The position numbers and the translations under genes were made by a program. From G965207335 sp965207335 (GTDB taxonomy: Bacteria; Pseudomonadota; Gammaproteobacteria; PS1; Pseudothioglobaceae), in contig OZ242267.1 in the NCBI GenBank assembly GCA_965207335.1, positions 682,001 through 746,000 of the forward strand: a stretch of 64,000 nt of DNA, written 5' to 3'. Below, one piece after another: positions 57,349-64,000 of this stretch; the first letter of the stretch is position 1; the number at the start of each line of letters is the position of its first letter. The notes below the pieces were generated by a model, which saw only the letters and a list, made by a program, of their open reading frames with translations, was not told the DNA's origin and did no database searches.

Positions 57349-57573
57349 ATGACCAGAGAAGAGTGCAGTACTAAATATTTTAGTTTTATAAAAAAAATGT
57401 TATTATTTGGTGTCTTACTTGCAATAGTTTCATTTTTAGTATTTGGAATATGGTTAAAGTGGGATTTAATTTTTAATATAGGATTTTATGCAGGAATGTT
57501 TTTTAGTTGGTATTTTTTTATTAAAGCAATTATAGTTGTAACTAAGTATAAATTACAAAAAATAAAAGAATAA
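57349..57573 (+). CDS. Small membrane immunity protein, cassette 8
   Basis: 74 residues, identical to the cassette 4 partner; two membrane spans. It starts 3 bases after the toxin stop. Confidence 0.7.
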   Translation: MTREECSTKYFSFIKKMLLFGVLLAIVSFLVFGIWLKWDLIFNIGFYAGMFFSWYFFIKAIIVVTKYKLQKIKE

Positions 57574-57678
57574 AAATATTACCCTCTTTAACAGCCCCAG
57601 CACTTACTAACAGAGGTTTTACAGGACACAAACATATAGATTAGATGGGGCTAAAAACCAAGCATTACCCCTTTATTA

Positions 57679-58701
57679 GTGTTAATAGCAATGAGTAAAA
57701 ATAATTATTCAACAAGGCAAATTATGCAGTTAATGCAAATTGCATTAACAAATAACTTAACACAGGTGAGGATGATTTTAGCTATTGGGATGCCTGATAC
57801 AAGGGGTAATGCTTGGTTAGATATGAATGGATGAGTATATGACCCAAACATTGGTAGATTCTTATCAGCAGACCCACATATTCAAGCCCCTTATAATACC
57901 CAGAGTTATAATCGTTATTCTTATGTACTAAATAATCCATTAAAATATACCGATCCTAGTGGCTACTTTTTTAAGTGGCTTGCTAGAAAAGTTAAAAAGT
58001 TTGTTAAACGTTATGGCAGGCAAATACTTGCTATTGGCTTAGGAATTGTAACACAGCAATGGGCATTGGCTGCCAAATGGGGTGCATTTGCCCAAGGTGT
58101 AGCTTCTGGCTTTGTAAGTGGTGGTATCTCAACAGGTAGTATAAGAGGTGCTATTAATGGAGCTATAACAGGGGGAATTATGGGTGGCATTGCTGGAAAT
58201 TATGGTAAAACTTGGAATGCTAATAGAGTAGGAGCTAATGCTGTTGGTGGTGGTATTGCTAGTGAAGTAACAGGTGGTAGGTTTAAAGATGGATTTAAGA
58301 TGGCTGGGTTAACTGCGGGGATGCGGTATGTTTATAATGGTGTTACAGGTACTGACAGCACTTGGCGTAAAGGTGAAGGTTTAGCAAGTAAGTATGGTAA
58401 TTATATTGACAAATTAGGTGTACCTAAAGGTGTTAATGTTATTGGTAATAATAAACCTTTAACAAATAATTTTGGACAAGATTTTTGGAAACAAGGCGGT
58501 GCAGTTAGTAATGCTCTTAATAAGATTTATGGTGCAAATTCCACTGCCTACTTCCATGATACATTATTGTCTAATATACCAAAAAACATATTTACTAACT
58601 ATACAACCATACCTTTATCATTAATTGTTAATTATGGTTCGCTATTAGACCATAATGGACTCAGCACTCAGTTAGTGGTGCATAAAGGTAGTGTAAGATA
58701 A
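57679..58701 (+). pseudogene. Toxin tip with anchor broken by TGA, cassette 9 (FHD family)
   Basis: The same lead as cassettes 4, 5, 8 and 11, but CAG is replaced by ATG at 57831-57833, turning Gly-Arg into Gly-stop (TGA 57832-57834). The rest of the frame is open to 58701 (core, linker and a cassette 1-like toxin with KPLTNNFGQDFWKQGG). An internal ATG at 58066 would give a 211-residue tip. The stop overlaps the immunity start. Confidence 0.75.
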
Positions 58702-59102
58702 TGATAGCAAGATTATTCATATTTTTATTAGTTATGAGTCTTTGTGCTTGTAGCGACTTATGGGAAACTGGGCATGGTTCGTTTATAAGCAGTATGGATA
58801 TTTATGTTAAATATTGGAACATGAAAGCTATAGGCAATAAAATAGTAACACATGGTCTTAAATTTTACCCAGATTCAAAATTATCTAAAGAAACTTTTGG
58901 TATAGAGCCTATTCTTGCAAAACTTGAGGATTTAAAATCAATTAACAAAGTTAGTAATAATATTTATTATCATTACAGCCACCTTGGTTATAGTAAGAGT
59001 TATTGCAATTATCATTTTATTGTAAATGCTAATACTATGATGGTAATAGGATGGGGTTTTGATAAAGGTAATAATAAAGATGCTTGTCAGATTAGAGGCT
59101 AA
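58701..59102 (+). CDS. Immunity lipoprotein, cassette 9
   Basis: 133 residues, lipobox LCAC. It carries the FISSMDIYVKYW and ETFGIEPILAKLEDL alleles of cassette 2, and its toxin partner likewise has the 'PLTNNF' allele. Confidence 0.72.
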   Translation: MIARLFIFLLVMSLCACSDLWETGHGSFISSMDIYVKYWNMKAIGNKIVTHGLKFYPDSKLSKETFGIEPILAKLEDLKSINKVSNNIYYHYSHLGYSKSYCNYHFIVNANTMMVIGWGFDKGNNKDACQIRG

Positions 59103-59123
59103 AAAGCTATAACAGGGGGAATT

Positions 59124-59603
59124 ATGGGCGGCATTGCTAGTGAAGTAACAGGTGGTAGGTTTAAAGATGGATTTAAGATGGCTGGGTTAACTTCTGGGAT
59201 GAGGTATGTTTATAATAATACTGTTGGTTTTGATATCGATGCTAGATCTGGCAAAGGAGCGGTTTATAAAGACGATGGATATCCAATCCAAGGTAGGAAT
59301 AATGCTGGATTTATTAATTATGTTAAAGATAATTCTATATTGATTGATACAATCGTAAAAAATCCAAGATTTTGGCAAGAAGGTGGTACAATTAGCCAGT
59401 GGATTAATCATATTCCGCTAGGAAATGCCACAGCAGGGTTTCACGATGCTTTATTTACTAAAAAAGGATTAGGTTTAGTATTTAATAATTTTACTAACTA
59501 CTCTACTATACCGCTTTCTATAAGTGTTACAGGTATTGGATATTTAGATTATCAACATATAAAACTAGCATTATTAACAAATAAAAATAATGTTAAATAT
59601 TGA
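59124..59603 (+). CDS. Orphan toxin tip, cassette 10 (FHD family, second subtype)
   Basis: 159 residues starting in a shortened linker (MGGIASEVTGGRFKDG). The toxin domain is a diverged relative of cassette 7: SQWINHIPLGNATAGFHDAL, then FNNFTNYSTIPLS and GYLDYQH. Confidence 0.7.
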   Translation: MGGIASEVTGGRFKDGFKMAGLTSGMRYVYNNTVGFDIDARSGKGAVYKDDGYPIQGRNNAGFINYVKDNSILIDTIVKNPRFWQEGGTISQWINHIPLGNATAGFHDALFTKKGLGLVFNNFTNYSTIPLSISVTGIGYLDYQHIKLALLTNKNNVKY

Positions 59604-59604
59604 C

Positions 59605-59982
59605 ATGATTAGGTTATTTATAATAACCTTATTACTAATTTTTCTTTCTTTAACCATTATTTCATGTAAAGTTAATCCTACTAATGGTAGCCCTTTTTAT
59701 CCACTTAAATCTGATTTTAGGCAAGAATATCTAATTGAAGTTTTAAAAGATGATGTAGGTAAATCTTGGAATAAGGCATTTATAAACCCAAAAATAACAG
59801 GTGTAAAAAACTTATCTAACAATAATATAGCATATTTTAGGACTATACGACTGGAATATGGTGGTTGGATAACAAACTGCCAATACTACTATGAAGTAAA
59901 TAAAAATACTAATATTATTGTAGGCTACAAAATTACTGATCCTGATCCAGACAAAAATTGTAGAATGCTACCAGGATATTAA
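59605..59982 (+). CDS. Immunity lipoprotein, cassette 10
   Basis: 125 residues from the ATG at 59605, one base after the toxin stop; an ATG 15 bases upstream would overlap. Lipobox TIISC. It shares NGSPFYPLKSDFRQEYL and the C-terminal GGWITNCQYYYEV and KNCRMLPGY with cassette 7, and has its own middle part. Confidence 0.7.
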   Translation: MIRLFIITLLLIFLSLTIISCKVNPTNGSPFYPLKSDFRQEYLIEVLKDDVGKSWNKAFINPKITGVKNLSNNNIAYFRTIRLEYGGWITNCQYYYEVNKNTNIIVGYKITDPDPDKNCRMLPGY

Positions 59983-60079
59983 AAGAATAAAGAAGCCTAC
60001 CATAGAAATAACAGAGGTTTTACAGGTCACGAGCATATAGATTAGATGGGGCTAAAAACCAAGCATTACCCCTTTATTA

Positions 60080-60899
60080 GTGTTAATAGCAATGAGTAAA
60101 AATAATTATTCAACAAGGCAAATTATGCAGTTAATGCAAATTGCATTAACAAATAACTTAACACAGGTGAGGATGATTTTAGCTATTGGGATGCCTGATA
60201 CAAGGGGTAATGCTTGGTTAGATATGAATGGCAGAGTATATGACCCAAACATTGGTAGATTCTTATCAGCAGACCCACATATTCAAGCCCCTTATAATAC
60301 CCAAAGTTATAATAGATATTCCTATACACTAAACAATCCATTAAAATATACCGATCCTAGTGGATATAGTTGGTTGGGCAATATTTGGAAAAGTATTAAA
60401 AAAACGGTTAAGAAATATGCAAGAGTTATTGTAGCAGCAGTAGCCAGTTATTATACTTTTGGCTTGGCATCTACTTGGATAGCAGGTAGTGGTGTATTAT
60501 CAGGTATAGTAGGCGGTGCAGCTTCTGGTTTTGTGGGTGGCGGTATTGTTACAGGCAGTCTAAAAGGAGCAATAAATGGAGCTATAACAGGGGGAATTAT
60601 GGGTGGCATTGCTGGAAATTATGGTAAAACTTGGAATGCTAATAGAGTAGGAGCTAATGCTGTTGGTGGTGGTATTGCTAGTGAAGTAACAGGCGGTAGG
60701 TTTAAAGATGGATTTAAGATGGCTGGGTTGACTGCAGGGATGAGGTATGTTTATGGTGAAATAAGCAGTCAATATAATAAAACAGGCAAACCACATTTAT
60801 GGCAATCAATTAAATGTTAATATTAATACTAGCACACAACCATCTAGCGGCAACTCAAGTAGTAATGGGTGGTTTATAAATATTTACACCAGCGATTAA
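60080..60899 (+). pseudogene. Toxin tip with Rhs core anchor, frame-broken, cassette 11
   Basis: The frame from the GTG at 60080 gives a core anchor, a linker identical to cassette 1 (DNIW/GNIWKSIKKTVKKYAR) and GEISSQYNKTGKPHLWQ, then stops at 60818-60820. The tail in another frame (60804-60899) matches that of cassette 3. The toxin domain proper is missing. Confidence 0.68.
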
Positions 60900-60901
60900 C
60901 A

Positions 60902-61366
60902 ATGATAAAAGTTATTGTATTATTGATATTTTTATTTGTTTTCAGTTCTTGTGATAACAAACCTAAATATACTCGTAGCCAATGTATTACTAAAACACTA
61001 TTGTTTTGGGATGATTCTTTAACTAGAAAGGAAAGATTAAAAATTAATAATGATTTTGTGAATGCTAGATTTTTAATGTGGTTAAATAAAGATAGATTAA
61101 AATTATTGATTCCTGATAATGCGTTTTCTAGTTCTAATGAACACAAACCAAAATTTATGTATAGCCAATATCAAGATGAGTGTAATCATAAGGAAAAAAT
61201 GTTAATGGTATTTTTAGAGCATATTAAATTTTATGTGCCAAATTTTCCCAAATATAGAATTACACAAGAAGTAATCCAACCTAGTATCAACACCATTGAA
61301 AGTAATGGAGAATGGTGGATTGATGGATGTACATGGAAAGGCAATACATGTGTAAATAAAAAATAA
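60902..61366 (+). CDS. Lipoprotein, probable immunity protein, cassette 11
   Basis: 154 residues from the ATG at 60902, 2 bases after the broken toxin tail. Homologue of the cassette 3 protein with identical ends and a different middle (DDSLTRKERLKINNDFVNAR). Lipobox FSSC. Confidence 0.68.
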   Translation: MIKVIVLLIFLFVFSSCDNKPKYTRSQCITKTLLFWDDSLTRKERLKINNDFVNARFLMWLNKDRLKLLIPDNAFSSSNEHKPKFMYSQYQDECNHKEKMLMVFLEHIKFYVPNFPKYRITQEVIQPSINTIESNGEWWIDGCTWKGNTCVNKK

Positions 61367-61447
61367 TAAAAATGCTACTATCTTTAATAGCACCAGCACT
61401 TACTAACAAAGAATAAAAAAAATAAAAATATCAATATCAATTAAATA

Positions 61448-62104
61448 TTGGCACAAGAAAAATTAGAGGTTAGTTTTAAAACAGCAGTAGCTCATGGTGT
61501 TAGTCAAGGTGCATTAACAAGAATACAAGGTGGGAGTTTTAAATCAGGTTTTTTAGGTGGTAGTATAGGTTCATATTCTGGTACATTTATGAATAAAGAA
61601 AGTGGTTGGACTAATATAACTAAACGAACTGCTATTGCTGCAACAGCAGGAGGTATTGCTAGCGAGTTAGGTGGTGGTAAGTTTGCTAACGGTGCTAGAA
61701 GTGCTGCATTTGTGCATTTGTTTAATGCGGAAGGTAGTAATATTGTTAGAGCTTTAGTACCTAATTCTATTGCTGTTCCAGGATTTGAGGGAAAATTAGG
61801 ATTTGCTTCACTTAATGTTAGTCCTGCCTCTTTAGAAGCAAATATGACTAACCATGTTAATGCTGGTTATCCTGTTTTTTCTAATACATATTCAGGAACG
61901 ATTGGAGGTCTAGGGATTCAAGCTGTTAGATACTCTTATGATTTAACTCAAACATGGACAAATTTTAATTATAGTTTTAAATCAGATTTTGGTGCTAGTA
62001 GTAATGGAGCAGGTATTTACTATCATGGGGGATTTGGTTTTAGACGAGGTGGATTAGACTATCAATACGATTTTAAAGTGCCTATTATTAGACCTGCATA
62101 TTAG
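61448..62104 (+). CDS. Orphan toxin tip, cassette 12 (Gly-rich family, new C-terminus)
   Basis: 218 residues from a weak TTG. It joins the Gly-rich family at EVSFKTAVAHGVSQG, as in cassette 8, and follows it to HLFNAEG. It then has a different C-terminal domain (VRALVPNSIAVPGFEGKLGF, then an aromatic, Gly-rich segment ending KVPIIRPAY). No Rhs anchor. Activity unknown. Confidence 0.65.
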   Translation: MAQEKLEVSFKTAVAHGVSQGALTRIQGGSFKSGFLGGSIGSYSGTFMNKESGWTNITKRTAIAATAGGIASELGGGKFANGARSAAFVHLFNAEGSNIVRALVPNSIAVPGFEGKLGFASLNVSPASLEANMTNHVNAGYPVFSNTYSGTIGGLGIQAVRYSYDLTQTWTNFNYSFKSDFGASSNGAGIYYHGGFGFRRGGLDYQYDFKVPIIRPAY

Positions 62105-62106
62105 TT

Positions 62107-62391
62107 ATGAAGTCAGTTAAATTGTATTTTGGATATTATTGTTTTTTTAGTTTTATATTTAATCTTTTAGCATTTCTGCCATTTTTCTTTGATTTTGCAA
62201 TTGAAAATTATGGTTTACTAGTAAGTGGCTGGGTATCAGGTATTATTTTATTCTTCTGGATGACATATAATCTAATTACTAACAAAAATTTGCAATATAA
62301 ATTTATTTGGTTTGCATCATTTTGTATTATGTTTTTAGGTGTTATTACTTATTTTTGGTTTGTTTATCGTAAAACCTTAAATACTAAATAA
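62107..62391 (+). CDS. Small membrane protein, probable immunity, cassette 12
   Basis: 94 residues with three likely membrane spans (FNLLAFLPFFF, GWVSGIILFFWMTY, FIWFASFCIMFLGVITYFWF). It starts 2 bases after the toxin stop. Unrelated in sequence to the cassette 4 protein but in the same position. Confidence 0.65.
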   Translation: MKSVKLYFGYYCFFSFIFNLLAFLPFFFDFAIENYGLLVSGWVSGIILFFWMTYNLITNKNLQYKFIWFASFCIMFLGVITYFWFVYRKTLNTK

Positions 62392-62625
62392 CTAAAAAAC
62401 AAAAATATCAGTTTTTTAAAATATTCACCATACCAATTAAGGATAAAAATAACTATAAATAATCAAGATTCTATTTGATAAAATAAGGTATTACAATGTT
62501 TAAATATAAATCAAACATTTAAAAATCATCCTATCTTTGTTTATTTTAATAATTATGGTAGTATAATAATCAATAAAATTATTTAAACTGTTTAGTATGA
62601 AATTAAGTTATTTAATATATCCTAA
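62392..62625. other. AT-rich spacer after the cassette array
   Basis: No gene or repeat was seen. This is the right-hand limit of the cassette array. Confidence 0.5.
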
Positions 62626-63285
62626 AAACTCATAGTAAGACTAGCAAAATCTAATTCTTTGCCAGCACAATTATTTTTTAATTATGTGTTGTGGCTTGGT
62701 TTAATCATGCCTATTAGTGCTTTTTTTTGGTACCTATTTTTATAGTTGGTCGTTTGGGTGGCACAGTCAATTAAATTAAGGTTTGAAACAGTATTAATTA
62801 TTGCTATTTTTTATGTCTTAGTACTTATTATTGGTTTTTTAATAACAGCTATTATTATCAAATGGATGGCAAAAACTTATGCCCCAAAAGCTAATTTAAT
62901 AGATAATGTTTAGCCTTATGACGGTGATATTTATAGCATTAAACACAGTATAGCAAAAGGCAGAACTAGGGTAATGCTAGCCAAAAAAGATAGAATAGGT
63001 AAAAGTACAGAATTAGAAACAGCGGTATTTGCTGGTAAATTAGGTGAAAAAGCAATTAAAAGCATAGAATTAGCCAAGCAATATTTAGATAATGATTGGT
63101 ATGAAAAAATGCAAAAAATTATTACAGCAAATAAAGATAAAGAGTTAGATTATAACCTGCCTGAAAAAGGCGTAATAACTGGCGAATTACAAGATAGTGA
63201 TGAACTACAAGCAATTATTGCCAAAGATTGGAATAAACTTGCAAAAATAAAAGAAGAGAAACGAAAACAACAACAAAAACAGTAA
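62626..63285 (+). pseudogene. Decayed membrane-protein gene (YIP1-like) plus a C-terminal ORF
   Basis: One frame runs from 62626 to the stop at 63283-63285 but is cut by two TAG codons, before LVVWVAQSIKL and after ANLIDNV. The first part has several hydrophobic spans (FFNYVLWLGLIMPISAFFW; LIIGFLITAIIIKWMA) and ends like a YIP1-family domain (weak resemblance). The last 103 codons from the ATG at 62974 (MLAKKDRIGKSTELETAVF...) form an intact helical, Lys-rich segment ending in Gln repeats and could still be expressed. Family of that part not recognised. Confidence 0.5.
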
Positions 63286-63312
63286 TAATATTATTAAATA
63301 ATAACTTTATTA

Positions 63313-64000
63313 TTAACAGATTTTTAATACAATCTTACCGCTAATATGTCCTTTTTGTGATAATAGATGAGCTTTTTTAATATCGGTTAATGAAAAACAA
63401 CTATCAATAGTAATGTCTAGCTTTTTATCATGTAGTAAACCAAGCATTTCATCTAATTGGCTGATTTGACTTTTATACAACATACCAAGGGCTTTTTTAT
63501 TATTTTTTTTAGCAGTATTAATAATTTTATCAGCACTAATGGTAGGCACACTAAGTAATATACCATCTTGTTTTAAGGCTGATATAGTAGTTTCATCACC
63601 TACTAAATCAATAATGCCATCGTAATAATTAGCCTTTAATGACTGATTATGATAATCAATAGGATTTGCACCTAGTTTTTTAAGAAGTGAATGATTGTAA
63701 GAAGAGGCAGTTGTATCAACTAATAAACCTCTAAGCACGGCAAGTTGTACTGCAATATGACCTACACCCCCTGCTCCTGCTAAGATTAGCACTTTACTAC
63801 CCTTAGTACATTTTATAATATCTAGTGCCTGATAAGCAGTCATACCAGCTAATGGCAATGCTGATGCTATTTTACTGTCAATACTGTTTGGAATTATGCT
63901 AATTTTACTAATATCAACACTGGCATATTGGGCATAACTACCGCCATTTTCTAGCATATTAGCAGTACCACAAACACGCTTATTAAGTAAATGATTATTT
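63313..64000 (-). CDS. Zinc-type/quinone oxidoreductase of the MDR family (N-terminus outside window)
   Basis: The frame is open to the right edge, so the 5' part lies outside; at least 228 codons are seen. NGGSYAQYASVDISKI and ALPLAGMTAYQALD mark the end of the GroES-like domain. The Rossmann motif is LAGAGGVGHIAVQLA. The remainder is the cofactor domain ending GKIVLKIC. No catalytic zinc ligands are visible in this part, which fits NADPH:quinone reductases. Substrate unknown. Confidence 0.85.
   Translation of the reverse strand, partial: NNHLLNKRVCGTANMLENGGSYAQYASVDISKISIIPNSIDSKIASALPLAGMTAYQALDIIKCTKGSKVLILAGAGGVGHIAVQLAVLRGLLVDTTASSYNHSLLKKLGANPIDYHNQSLKANYYDGIIDLVGDETTISALKQDGILLSVPTISADKIINTAKKNNKKALGMLYKSQISQLDEMLGLLHDKKLDITIDSCFSLTDIKKAHLLSQKGHISGKIVLKIC

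Noticed and set aside
40457..64000. A right-hand attachment site matching the ssrA 3' end.
   Set aside because: No second copy of the CTCCCCCCATCTCCACCA-type sequence was found by eye within the window.
1..64000. tRNA and rRNA genes.
   Set aside because: Apart from the tmRNA gene I saw no cloverleaf with a T-arm GTTCNANNC and acceptor pairing.

Overview
The window comes from a very AT-rich gammaproteobacterium. Housekeeping genes (nrdA/nrdB, fabI, lspA, lptE-holA, proA, tyrS, cysM, ssrA) are of gammaproteobacterial type. A dsrN-like amidotransferase next to a dsrR-like, cysteine-poor A-type protein points to a reverse-dsr sulfur oxidiser. Together with YD-repeat/Rhs toxins, this suggests the SUP05/Thioglobus group, including thiotrophic invertebrate symbionts. 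That placement is inference; no rRNA gene is present to confirm it.

Layout. 0-8.9 kb (minus strand): three consecutive genes for secreted proteins. Each has an N-terminal cohesin-like module and Ig-like repeats, and two end in paired dockerin-like repeats; the largest runs off the left edge. 9.3-13.4 kb (minus): class Ia ribonucleotide reductase locus nrdA-phhB-nrdB-ferredoxin. 13.7-15.6 kb (minus): a 2Fe-2S flavin reductase and fabI. 15.8-19.7 kb (plus): a KAP-like P-loop NTPase, lspA, thiO and a DUF1566-like secreted protein. 19.7-22.6 kb: a repeat field of palindromes, MITE-like elements and a segmental duplication, enclosing a small gene that looks like a RiPP precursor with a nitrile-hydratase-like leader (NHLP). 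22.6-27.2 kb: dsrN, a dienelactone-hydrolase-like gene, dsrR, an MFS transporter and an MBL-fold hydrolase. 27.3-30.3 kb (minus): a probable anti-phage operon of PD-(D/E)XK nuclease, ABC-type ATPase and a TOPRIM-like gene broken by an in-frame TGA. 31.2-33.6 kb: a PDZ protein with a long repeat domain. 33.8-39.3 kb: cysM, lptE-holA-proA, three tiny coupled genes and tyrS. 39.4-40.5 kb: a strong terminator, a second NHLP-type precursor gene on the minus strand, and the tmRNA gene.

From the 3' end of the tmRNA gene to about 63.3 kb lies an accessory island. It has a type III restriction-modification system (mod, res), then a 5'-damaged Rhs/YD-repeat gene, then eleven further toxin-tip/immunity cassettes. 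The cassettes reuse the same Rhs core and glycine-rich linker and then diverge. Most tips belong to one family marked by an F/L-H-D motif and are followed by a lipoprotein with a paired-cysteine C-terminus. A second, glycine-rich family is followed by a small membrane protein. Several cassettes lack the 5' anchor, carry stops or are frame-broken, so the array looks like a store of donor tips for recombination. A decayed membrane-protein gene and a partial MDR oxidoreductase close the window.

The most unusual content is (1) the two apparently orphan NHLP-type precursors with Ser/Gly/Thr/Ala/Val-rich cores, (2) the toxin/immunity cassette array, in which toxin and immunity alleles visibly co-vary, and (3) the three-gene defence locus with a nonsense-mutated TOPRIM gene.
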